Shown here in pieces: positions 17,859 through 25,792 of a stretch of 64,000 bases of DNA (within the stretch, counting starts at the first letter, position 1; every line of letters begins with the position of its first letter). Source of the stretch: Peptoniphilus genitalis (GTDB lineage Bacteria; Bacillota; Clostridia; Tissierellales; Peptoniphilaceae); contig NZ_CP097885.1 of assembly GCF_023614525.1 (NCBI RefSeq), positions 186,001 through 250,000 of the forward strand, given 5' to 3'. Both the position numbers and the translations under genes were made by a program. The notes below the pieces were generated by a model. It searched no databases, was not told the origin of the DNA, and saw nothing but the letters and a program-made list of their open reading frames with translations.

Positions 17859-18470
17859 TTATAACTTTTCTAATTCATCTTTTAATTTTAAAATCTGGTC
17901 TCTTATTTCAAACTTTTTATTTATTTGCTTTTCATTTCTCTTTCTACTATTTAATCTTTGAATTTCTTTTTCTAATTTTGCCCTTCTATCATCTATCTCT
18001 ATTTGTTCTTCCAGGGTCTTTCCATCTTCTAGGTCTATGTCCCCAACCTTTATTATTAAATTTTCCCAGACGCTTAGTAGGTCTAGACCCTGTAGGCTTA
18101 AATCAATTTGGTCCTCTTTCTTCCATGGGCTTGTGATTAATTTGTCCTTGTAGACTGCCAACTTATATTCATCTTCAAAGTTTAGAATATAAAGTATATT
18201 TTGCCCAAAAAGTTTTGTTATTAGGACTATATTAGAGTCTGTGTAGTCCCTGGTTTTAAGTTCAATTTTTATTACAAAGATTGATGATATTTCTTGGGTC
18301 TTGGGAAGCTTAATAGTTTTTTCCGAGATTTCATTTATGATAATTATTCTTCCAATCTCTCTATCAAATTTTTCCTTTTTCTTTCCTTTTAATTCATCCC
18401 TATACTTGTCAAATATTTTGTTTTTGAATATTATCTTTTTTATATTTGTGGTTTTTGGTAATTTAAACAT
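17859..18470 (-). CDS. DUF4391 family protein
   Basis: A 203-residue protein with the DUF4391 pattern: an N-terminal MFKLPKTTNIKKIIFKNKIF, a central domain (ISSIFVIKIELKTRDYTDSNIVLITKLFGQNILYIL) and a long charged C-terminal coiled coil (LEKEIQRLNSRKRNEKQINKKFEIRDQILKLKDELEKL). DUF4391 genes are commonly placed beside Mod/Res genes and SNF2 helicases; their role is unknown. It starts 4 nt after the helicase stop and ends 10 nt before mod, so it is an operon member. Confidence 0.8.
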   Translation of the reverse strand: MFKLPKTTNIKKIIFKNKIFDKYRDELKGKKKEKFDREIGRIIIINEISEKTIKLPKTQEISSIFVIKIELKTRDYTDSNIVLITKLFGQNILYILNFEDEYKLAVYKDKLITSPWKKEDQIDLSLQGLDLLSVWENLIIKVGDIDLEDGKTLEEQIEIDDRRAKLEKEIQRLNSRKRNEKQINKKFEIRDQILKLKDELEKL

Positions 18471-18474
18471 TGTC

Positions 18475-21400
18475 TTAATCCTTTACGACTAGAAAACTTA
18501 TTAATTCAAAGTCATCTAAGCCTTCAATCTTTTCGTCAAAGAAGCTCATTTCCTTGCCAGATAAAAAGCTGTCTATTTCATCTTCGTCTTTGACTTCTAT
18601 TATTGACCCGATTGTTTCTTCTAAGAGGGCAGAATACTCTGACATATCCTTTCCATTTCTCGTTTCTTTGTTGAATTGTTTGCAGAGTTCTCTATCTGCT
18701 TCTGTTTTATCCTTACAAAGTAATCTAAAGGCATCAAGGATGGACTTTGCCTGCAAGTGATTTATTAGGACTTGCCCTTCATTAGATATATAGACCATAT
18801 AGAAGGGGTGAAGTCTATTTTGGTTGTTTATATTTACACTTGACTTTATATTTTTAAGAACAAAGATTACTCCTGGATCAAGTCCTTCTCTTGATCCAAC
18901 TACCGCATTCATTCCCCTAGGTGCTTCTTCTATCTCTGGATGGTTTTTTACATAGTTTAAGAGGTCTAGTCTAAATTCATTTAGTCCTAGGTCCATTATG
19001 TTTACTCCAGTATTCATGTCCTCTAAGTCCACTACTTCTTCTTGAAGTTTTTTCAGCTGCTTCTTTCTATATTCTAGCTCTACTTCTTCCTCTGGTGTAA
19101 GCACATTGTCATCGCCTGTAGAACTTAGATTGACAGCCTTCATCCTTCCCTCTACTCTTCCCTTTAGGTTGATGTATTCATCTAGGTCTACATCGGGCCA
19201 AAAATTAACTAATTGGATTTCACTGTTTTTGGAGCCAATTCTATCGATTCTTCCAAACCTTTGAATTATCCTAACTGGATTCCAGTGTATATCGTAATTT
19301 ATTAAGTAGTCGCAGTCCTGAAGGTTTTGTCCTTCTGATATACAGTCTGTGGCTATTAAGATATCAATTTCTTCTTTTCGATTTGGGAATATAAGATCTT
19401 TTCCCTTTGATATTGGTGAAAATAGAGTGAGGACTGTATTTAAGTCTGTTTTAGTTGATTTTAATGTAGTCTTTCCATCTGTAGTTCCTGTAATAAGGGC
19501 TGTCTCTAGTTGATATTTATCCTTAACATATTTTGATACATTTTCATAAAGATAGTCTGCTGTATCTGCGAAGGCTGTGAAAATTAGTATCTTTTTATTA
19601 CCAGGATTTATTAGATTTTTTTGTTTATGATCTATAAGTTCATAAAGAGTTTGTAACTTTATGTCGTGCTTTGGTCTTATATCGTCAACCAAGGATATTA
19701 AAAGGTCTAAGTATTCTTTGTCCCTAGCTAGAGCATATCTCCAGGATATATAGTCCATGTCTTCAATGTCTATTTGAACTTTTCGCCCTATTACAAATCT
19801 ATCATCGTCCATGTCGTCTCCGTCAAGATCCATGTCTGAAAAATCTTCCAAGGCTAGAGTTGCATTCATCTTATTTTTCTCAAAGTTGTCAATTTTATTA
19901 ATTGTCTCGGTTATTAGTTCGTTTATTCTTTTTAAGGTTAGGTTAAAGGAATGGACTGAGCTTTCTAACCTCTTCATTAGGTTTATAGCCATGAGCCTTC
20001 TAATTCCCTTTTCACGTCCTGATTGCGTTAGTCCTCCGCGAACGTGCTTTGCGTCGTACTTATCTGTGTACTTAAAAATCTTGCTATCTTGTATAAAGTC
20101 TGATGGAGTATAGATTGCAAGATTTAATGATCTTAATACCTCAGCAATATCTTTATAATTTACTGTTGTCTTTAAATCTGTTAGGCCTGGTCTTTTTGAT
20201 ATTGGTATTCTTCTCTTTGGAAAGCTTCCTATATCCTTGGTGTCATAGTATTTTTGAATATGCTTTCTTGATCTTGCTATTGTGACACTGTCAAGTAGTT
20301 CAAAAAAGTCATATTCCAGAGAGTTTAATAGTCTATCTGTTGTCCTCTCCTCTGGATTTAGTTTGCTCCAGTTATTGAAGGCTCTTTGTGACTGTCTAAA
20401 TATGTCCTCTATATTCTTGCTTGTTTTTAATTTGTCATTTAATAGACTACTATCTCCTTCATAGGATAGGGCTAGTTGGTTTTTTAAGTCGTTAAACCTA
20501 TTATTTACTGGTGTTGCAGATAGCATTAATACTTTTGTCTTAACTCCTCTTCTTATTACCTTATTGAGAAGTTTTGCATACCTGTTTTCTTTTTCATTGT
20601 CTTCAGATATATTTCCACCATTTCTAAAGTTGTGGGACTCGTCTATTACAACTAAGTCATAATTTCCCCAGTTTATCCTATCTAGGTCTATTCCGTTGGA
20701 ATATCCTCCATCTCTATTTAAGTCTGTGTGGAATAATACATCATACCTCATCCTATCTTCAGCTATGGGATTGTTGATGTAGTTTCCCTTGTATGTATTC
20801 CAGTTTTCTGATAGTTTTTTTGGACATAGAACTAGGACTGTTTTATTTCTATTTTCATAATATTTCATTACAGCAAGGGCTGTAAAGGTTTTACCAAGTC
20901 CTACTGAGTCAGCCAAGATACATCCATTATATTTTTCCAACTTGTTTATAATTGCCAAGGCTGCATCTGCTTGAAAGTTAAACAACATATTCCAAATTTT
21001 GCTATCTTTAAATCCTGTAGCTTCATTTGGTAGTTCATCCTCTGATACATCTTCTAAAAATTCACTAAAAATATTGTACAAGGTCACAAAATATAAATAT
21101 TCTGGTGAGTTCTCATTGTACACATTTGTTATACTTTCAATTATTTGATCTGTTACATCTTCCAATTTATCTTCATTGTTCCAAAATTCGTCAAATACTC
21201 TCAGGTATTCTTCGCTATAGGGCCTTGATGTTTTTTGGATTATAAAGTAAGCATTATTTCCCCTTTCACAACCTAGGTCTACTGTTGTAAAGTTTCGTAT
21301 TGGAGCATAACTCTTATTGTTTACGTTTATAAATCCCATCATTTCTTCGTTTGATATATTTGATTTAAAGCAAACTTTTTCTCTTATCCATTGGGCACAT

Positions 21401-21720
21401 TCCCTTGCGATGGCTTTTTGTTTCATTTCATTCCTAAGTTTTACTTCAAACTCTGTACCATATAAGCTTCTTTCTCTTTCTTTTCTAAAAATATCGAATT
21501 GTTTCTTTTCTTTTTTCTCTTTTGATTTTATAAAAGTTGGAGAAGTAAAGATAAATCTCAGCTCATCTATTTCTTTTAATTCTTTTTTTAATTCTTCAAA
21601 GGCATATATTGAAAAACTAGCTGCTGCTATTGAAATTTTTGTGGATTTTTTTATTTCTAATTGCAAATCATCTTTTAATCTATTGTTTACATTGTCAATT
21701 AGTTTTACTTGTTGTTCCAA
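18475..21720 (-). CDS. SNF2/DEAD-box helicase with PLD-like N-terminal domain
   Basis: About 1081 residues, first gene of the restriction operon. The N-terminal 200 residues resemble the PLD-like domain of helicase-associated defence proteins (KISIAAASFSIYAFEELKK), but no HxK...D catalytic motif is visible, so it may be non-catalytic. Superfamily II helicase motifs follow: Walker A DSVGLGKT, Walker B VVIDESHNFRNGG, and C-terminal RIIQRFGRIDRIGS. The open frame extends to 21792, but GAGAGGTGG just upstream of TTG 21720-21718 indicates a TTG start (LEQQVKLIDN becoming MEQQVKLIDN); the ATG beside it is out of frame. It presumably moves along or remodels DNA in support of restriction. Confidence 0.85.
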   Translation of the reverse strand: MEQQVKLIDNVNNRLKDDLQLEIKKSTKISIAAASFSIYAFEELKKELKEIDELRFIFTSPTFIKSKEKKEKKQFDIFRKERERSLYGTEFEVKLRNEMKQKAIARECAQWIREKVCFKSNISNEEMMGFINVNNKSYAPIRNFTTVDLGCERGNNAYFIIQKTSRPYSEEYLRVFDEFWNNEDKLEDVTDQIIESITNVYNENSPEYLYFVTLYNIFSEFLEDVSEDELPNEATGFKDSKIWNMLFNFQADAALAIINKLEKYNGCILADSVGLGKTFTALAVMKYYENRNKTVLVLCPKKLSENWNTYKGNYINNPIAEDRMRYDVLFHTDLNRDGGYSNGIDLDRINWGNYDLVVIDESHNFRNGGNISEDNEKENRYAKLLNKVIRRGVKTKVLMLSATPVNNRFNDLKNQLALSYEGDSSLLNDKLKTSKNIEDIFRQSQRAFNNWSKLNPEERTTDRLLNSLEYDFFELLDSVTIARSRKHIQKYYDTKDIGSFPKRRIPISKRPGLTDLKTTVNYKDIAEVLRSLNLAIYTPSDFIQDSKIFKYTDKYDAKHVRGGLTQSGREKGIRRLMAINLMKRLESSVHSFNLTLKRINELITETINKIDNFEKNKMNATLALEDFSDMDLDGDDMDDDRFVIGRKVQIDIEDMDYISWRYALARDKEYLDLLISLVDDIRPKHDIKLQTLYELIDHKQKNLINPGNKKILIFTAFADTADYLYENVSKYVKDKYQLETALITGTTDGKTTLKSTKTDLNTVLTLFSPISKGKDLIFPNRKEEIDILIATDCISEGQNLQDCDYLINYDIHWNPVRIIQRFGRIDRIGSKNSEIQLVNFWPDVDLDEYINLKGRVEGRMKAVNLSSTGDDNVLTPEEEVELEYRKKQLKKLQEEVVDLEDMNTGVNIMDLGLNEFRLDLLNYVKNHPEIEEAPRGMNAVVGSREGLDPGVIFVLKNIKSSVNINNQNRLHPFYMVYISNEGQVLINHLQAKSILDAFRLLCKDKTEADRELCKQFNKETRNGKDMSEYSALLEETIGSIIEVKDEDEIDSFLSGKEMSFFDEKIEGLDDFELISFLVVKD

Positions 21721-21960
21721 AACATCCACCTCTCTAAAATATATAATTAATTTAAAAAGTTTTGAATTAATTATATCATAGCTTGAAAGCAAAATTTCCT
21801 TTTTATAACTTTTCTAATCTTTAAATGTTAATTAAACATTACTTTATATTTTATATTCTTTTGCATAGTATTTTTTAATTATATTTTCTTAGATACACTA
21901 ACTCATTATTTTAATTTGTATTAGTCTTTTACATTTTAAGATTATTTCTTTGTAGTTAGT

Positions 21961-22176
21961 TTATACGACTTTGTTAACTTTCATAACTTAAGTAATTTTT
22001 ATAAGCTCATAAATATCTACAAGCTTATGGATCTTTATAACTTTTTCAACTTCTACAAAATTATCAACTTTTATAACTTTTTAAATTTTTACAAACTCGT
22101 CAACCTTTATAACTTTTTGAATTTCTATAACTTCATAAATCTTTAGAACTTCATTAATCTTTATGACTTCACAATT
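21961..22176 (-). repeat. Degenerate 18-bp tandem repeat array A (12 units)
   Basis: Twelve contiguous 18-nt units in perfect register, for example CTTTATAACTTTTTCAAC (22033-22050), CTTTATAACTTTTTGAAT (22105-22122) and TTCTATAACTTCATAAAT (22123-22140). Read on the minus strand in one frame, every unit gives a hexapeptide of the form [I/V]-x-[K/E]-[V/L/F]-[I/V]-[K/E], such as VEKVIK, IQKVIK, IYEVIE, IHKLVD, IYELIK, interrupted by a few stops. No start or RBS. The same pattern recurs at 59895-60128. It fills most of the 500-bp gap between the helicase and polymerase genes; the rest (21793-21960) is featureless AT-rich DNA apart from one repeat-like unit near 21803-21820. Confidence 0.85.
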
Positions 22177-22180
22177 TTTG

Positions 22181-22192
22181 GAACTTGTGTTT
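22181..22192 (+). promoter_or_regulatory. Possible LexA (SOS) box
   Basis: GAACTTGTGTTT fits the Firmicute LexA pattern GAAC-N4-GTTC at 7 of 8 defined positions and lies 100 bp upstream of a Y-family polymerase gene, the expected type of SOS target. Position is somewhat far from the start codon. Confidence 0.4.
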
Positions 22193-22292
22193 TTAGGTCA
22201 AATGTTCTAAAATATACTTAATAAAAACTATTGTTTAAATATGTATTCGTTGTTGTTTAATATATTTTACTAGTTTGCCCTAGAGGTGGCTT

Positions 22293-23705
22293 ATGACTTT
22301 TATTGATTATTCTTTGGAACCTAAATCTGATATTGCTTTTGTGGACATCAAGTCTTTTTATGCCAGTGTTGAGTGCGTCAAGAGGAACTTGGACCCTCTC
22401 TCCACTTGTCTTTGTGTTATGAGTAGGTCTAGTAATTCTAATGGTCTCATCCTTGCGAGCTCTCCTACCTTTAAACGTGTCTATGGTAAGAGTAATGTTG
22501 GCAGGGCTGGCGAGCTTCCCTTTGATATTGACACTAGGAAGTTTAGTTTTGAGAAGGCGAGGAGACAAAATATTGAGATTACGAAGTCTTATATTGATTT
22601 TATTGAGAAATGGGCGGAGAAAACTTTTATTGTCCCTCCAAGGATGGCTCTCTACATTGAGGAGAACTTAAAGGTTCAAAAAGTTTTCCAAAATTATGCT
22701 CCCAGGGAGGACATCCTTCCCTACTCTATTGATGAGGGTTTTATTGATCTCACTAATTCTCTCAATTATTTTGTTCCTGACAAAAATGTTTCAAGGCGTG
22801 ACAAGTTGGACCTTGTCTCTTCTATGATTCAGAGGGAGATTTGGGAGACTGCTGGTCTTTATTCTACTGTGGGCATGAGCAATGCCAACCCTCTTCTTGC
22901 TAAGCTTGCTCTTGATAATGAGGCCAAGAAGACTAGGACTATGCGCGCCAACTGGTCCTATGAGGATGTGGAGTCCAAGGTCTGGGCTATTGATGACTTA
23001 AAGGACTTTTGGGGGATTGGGTCTAGGCTCAAGAGGAGGCTCAATGCTATGTCAATTTATACTGTTCGTGATCTTGCAAATTATGACCCCGATGTCTTGA
23101 AAAAGATTTTTGGTGTAATTGGGCTTCAGCTTTGGTTTCACGCCAATGGTGTCGATGAATCTAAGGTATCTAGACCCTACAAGGCAAAATCCAAGGGTCT
23201 TGGCAACTCTCAAGTCCTCCCTCGTGATTACAAGTCCCAAGAGGAAATTGAAATTGTCTTATCTGAGATTGCCGAGCAGGTTGCTGTTAGGATTAGGCGT
23301 ATTAGGAAGAAGGCTTCTGTTATCGCTGTTTACGTTGGCTTTTCTCACACAGAGAATAAGAGGTCTATTAATGCTAGACGAACTATTAGGCCTAGTCAAT
23401 CTACTAGGGTCTTGCAGGAGGAAGTTCTAAAACTTTTTAGAGAAAAATATGAGGGTGGTGCTGTGAGAAATCTCGGTGTTACTTATGACAATTTGGTAGA
23501 CCAGTCTTCTACTGTTTTCGATTTTTTTGATGATGTGAGGGCAATTGAGAAAGAAGAAAATCTCGACCACGCAATTGATGAAATCAGAGACAGGTTTGGC
23601 TTCACTTCTCTACAGAGGGCAACTTCTCTCATGGAAGGGTCCAGGGTTATTGAAAGAAGCAAGTTAATTGGTGGTCACTGCGGTGGCATGGATGGTTTAG
23701 AGTGA
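22293..23705 (+). CDS. Y-family DNA polymerase (DinB/UmuC/UvrX-like)
   Basis: Error-prone translesion polymerase, 470 residues. The N-terminus DIAFVDIKSFYASVECVKRNLDPL contains the Y-family motif with the catalytic Asp and steric-gate region; YSIDEGFIDLT supplies the second acidic pair; a helix-hairpin-helix follows (WGIGSRLKRRLNAMSIYTVRDLANYD), then the little-finger domain (GLGNSQVLPRDYKSQEEI). The layout and the YolD-like gene behind it match the UvrX/UmuC-like group of Firmicute plasmids and prophages rather than housekeeping DinB. RBS AGAGGTGG. Codon choice is somewhat richer in G than neighbouring genes, compatible with transfer. Confidence 0.9.
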   Translation: MTFIDYSLEPKSDIAFVDIKSFYASVECVKRNLDPLSTCLCVMSRSSNSNGLILASSPTFKRVYGKSNVGRAGELPFDIDTRKFSFEKARRQNIEITKSYIDFIEKWAEKTFIVPPRMALYIEENLKVQKVFQNYAPREDILPYSIDEGFIDLTNSLNYFVPDKNVSRRDKLDLVSSMIQREIWETAGLYSTVGMSNANPLLAKLALDNEAKKTRTMRANWSYEDVESKVWAIDDLKDFWGIGSRLKRRLNAMSIYTVRDLANYDPDVLKKIFGVIGLQLWFHANGVDESKVSRPYKAKSKGLGNSQVLPRDYKSQEEIEIVLSEIAEQVAVRIRRIRKKASVIAVYVGFSHTENKRSINARRTIRPSQSTRVLQEEVLKLFREKYEGGAVRNLGVTYDNLVDQSSTVFDFFDDVRAIEKEENLDHAIDEIRDRFGFTSLQRATSLMEGSRVIERSKLIGGHCGGMDGLE

Positions 23706-23720
23706 TTTAGGAGGTGCCCT

Positions 23721-24065
23721 ATGGTTGATAGGTCTTATTTGCCCTTTAAGTCTGCTAGAGAATACATAGACAGGGGGATGGCAAAGTGGATGGGGTTTTT
23801 TATCTCGGAACACACTTCTGCCCTCTCCCACATGGGTGACTTCATAGATTTTTCTTCTCAGATGTCTAATGAGGAGATTGTCCTTTTGATTAGTCAGGTT
23901 TATGTAAATAGTCTCGAGGTTTTGGTCTTTACAAGTTACAGGCAAAATCCTTACCTTGGGATAATCAAGGAAATTTTTGATGGAAGTATTTATTTAAGTG
24001 GAGAAGAACCCCTCAATATTGTTTTTGAGGATATTATTAAAATTGTTTTGGCGGAGGACCTATGA
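23721..24065 (+). CDS. YolD-like protein
   Basis: A 114-residue protein carrying the YolD signature DRGMAKWMGFFISEHTSAL at residues 17-35. YolD-like proteins are encoded beside Y-family polymerases in Firmicutes and have been proposed as UmuD-like accessory factors; the biochemical role is unproven. It starts 15 nt after the polymerase stop with GGAGGTG in front, and its stop overlaps the next start (ATGA). Confidence 0.8.
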   Translation: MVDRSYLPFKSAREYIDRGMAKWMGFFISEHTSALSHMGDFIDFSSQMSNEEIVLLISQVYVNSLEVLVFTSYRQNPYLGIIKEIFDGSIYLSGEEPLNIVFEDIIKIVLAEDL

Positions 24066-24376
24066 AGAACTTAGAAAAGAATTCTATTCAATTTGATTAT
24101 TTTTCTATTAACTACAAAAATTTTGAGGAAACTTTTTATGAGTTTTCAAATATCAATGTTCCCTTGATTTTTTTGACTGAGGACCTTCTTCTCCACATGT
24201 TTGCTACAGGTCACTCTTACTTCCTTCTCAAGGCTATAAATTCTGCAGATGAAAGGGATCATTATTTTATTTTTAAAAAAGTTACAAGTTCAGAAAATAA
24301 TTTTATCAGCCAGTTTGAATACTTGGGTCAAGTTTCTCCTCTTTGCTTTAAAGCTATCTTTTATAAGAGCAAGTGA
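24062..24376 (+). CDS. Hypothetical protein of the Y-polymerase cassette, 104 residues
   Basis: No family recognised. Translationally coupled to the YolD-like gene by an ATGA overlap with GGAGG just before it. Soluble, aromatic-rich (FDYFSINYKNFEETFYEFSNINVPLIFL ... HSYFLLKAINSADERDHYFIFKK). As third gene of the cassette it may take part in regulating or assembling the mutagenic polymerase (inference only). Confidence 0.72.
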   Translation: MKNLEKNSIQFDYFSINYKNFEETFYEFSNINVPLIFLTEDLLLHMFATGHSYFLLKAINSADERDHYFIFKKVTSSENNFISQFEYLGQVSPLCFKAIFYKSK

Positions 24377-24379
24377 GTA

Positions 24380-24410
24380 TTCAGCCTAGGCTGATTTTTT
24401 ATTTTTTTAT
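24380..24410 (+). terminator. Terminator of the polymerase cassette
   Basis: TCAGC/GCTGA stem with CTAG loop (24381-24394) followed by a run of T, 4 nt after the stop. Confidence 0.8.
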
Positions 24411-24467
24411 TTCTATTTCTTATCTATTCTTTATCTTTCAAAAACTTCACTTCAAAAATTCCACAAA

Positions 24468-24505
24468 AAAAGAAGCTATATCAAGCGATATAGCCTCTCC
24501 TTTTA
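24468..24505 (-). terminator. Terminator of the flavodiiron operon
   Basis: GCTATATC/GATATAGC hairpin with a 4-nt loop (24475-24494); on the minus strand TTCTTTTTTT follows. It may also act for the opposite strand. Confidence 0.85.
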
Positions 24506-24534
24506 TTTTTAAAACAAATATACTTTCAAGCTTA

Positions 24535-25779
24535 TTATTTAGCTGATTTTTCTTTAATTTCTCTAATCTTTTCCATAGATTCGATAATAGAACCTGCAAG
24601 AGCTTCCATGTCGTTTTCGTTAGCTTCGTTTAGAGATGTATTGATTGTAACTCTTTCTGGAAGAACATCAAATAGTTTTAGATTTTCATCTATATAGTTT
24701 TCAATCTTATCGCCAACTGTACAAGCCCAAGTACCATTTTCAATGATACCAACTGTTCTGTTTTGAACGTTTAGTGCTTCTAGATCGTGTAGGAAGTTTT
24801 TCATCTTAGGATAGATTCCTAAATTGTAAGTTACAGATGCAATAACAAGGTGAGAGTATTGGAATGTTTTTGCTATTAGGTAGGATATATCTGTCTTAGA
24901 AACATCATATACTTCTACTTTTTTAACTCCTCTTTCAACTAGGCTGTTTGCAAAACCTTGTGCAGCTCTTTCTGTATTTCCATACATTGATGCATAAACT
25001 ATTAGCACGCCTTCTTCTTCTGGTTCATATCTTGACCATTTGTCATACTTGTCTAGGATAAATCCAAAGTTATCTCTCCAAACAAGTCCGTGAAGTGGAC
25101 AAATATATTTAACTTGTGGAAGAAGTGGTGCAGCTTTTTTAAGAACGTCTTGGATAAATGGTCCATATTTGCCTACGATGTTAGTAAGATATCTTCTAGC
25201 TTCATCAAGCCAATCTCTTTCCCAATCAACTTCATCTGCAAATAATTTACCATCCATAGACTTAAAGGAACCAAATCCGTCTGCTGAGAATAATACTCCA
25301 TCTGTTACATCAAGAGACATAATAACTTCTGGCCAGTGAACCATTGGAGCTTCAATGAAAGCAAATGTATGCTTACCAAAGGAAATTGTATCTCCTTCTT
25401 CAACTATTATTAGTTGATTTTCTGGAATATGATATCCCATTTGTCTCATAAATTGGAAACCTTGTTCACTTGATATAATTCTAATATCAGGCCATCTTAT
25501 ACATATTTCTTCAATAGCTCCACAGTGGTCAGGTTCCATGTGGTGGATTAGCATATAATCAAGGCTACGTCCATCTAATATATTTTCAATGCTTTGTATA
25601 TAATCTCTTGCAATTGACCAATCGACTGAATCTACAAGAACTGTCTTTTCGTCCATCAAAAGGTATGAATTGTAAGAAACTCCATCTGGAATAGGGAACA
25701 TATTTTCAAAAAGTTCAAGTCTTTTATCATTTCCCCCTACAAAATATAAATCATCTGTTATTTTTCTATTATTTAACAT
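24535..25779 (-). CDS. Flavodiiron protein (FprA-type O2/NO reductase)
   Basis: Class A flavodiiron protein, 414 residues: a metallo-beta-lactamase-like di-iron domain (about 1-250) and an FMN-binding flavodoxin domain (about 255-400, VYASMYGNTERAAQG). Iron ligands are visible as His80-x-Glu82-x-Asp84-His85 (HHMEPDHCG), a His in MVHWPEV, an Asp in SADGFG and a His in CPLHGLVW. These enzymes reduce O2 to water (or NO to N2O) with electrons from rubredoxin. There is no fused rubredoxin domain; instead the gene 13 nt upstream in the same operon ends in one. Cytoplasmic. Confidence 0.94.
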   Translation of the reverse strand: MLNNRKITDDLYFVGGNDKRLELFENMFPIPDGVSYNSYLLMDEKTVLVDSVDWSIARDYIQSIENILDGRSLDYMLIHHMEPDHCGAIEEICIRWPDIRIISSEQGFQFMRQMGYHIPENQLIIVEEGDTISFGKHTFAFIEAPMVHWPEVIMSLDVTDGVLFSADGFGSFKSMDGKLFADEVDWERDWLDEARRYLTNIVGKYGPFIQDVLKKAAPLLPQVKYICPLHGLVWRDNFGFILDKYDKWSRYEPEEEGVLIVYASMYGNTERAAQGFANSLVERGVKKVEVYDVSKTDISYLIAKTFQYSHLVIASVTYNLGIYPKMKNFLHDLEALNVQNRTVGIIENGTWACTVGDKIENYIDENLKLFDVLPERVTINTSLNEANENDMEALAGSIIESMEKIREIKEKSAK

Positions 25780-25792
25780 TTAAAGAGCCTCC

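Noticed and set aside
21961-22176. CRISPR array
   Set aside because: Units are contiguous 18-mers without unique spacers, are degenerate and have no cas genes nearby.
22257-22568. Minus-strand frame opposite the 5' end of the Y-family polymerase gene
   Set aside because: Lies antisense to a well-supported gene and has no RBS or family features.
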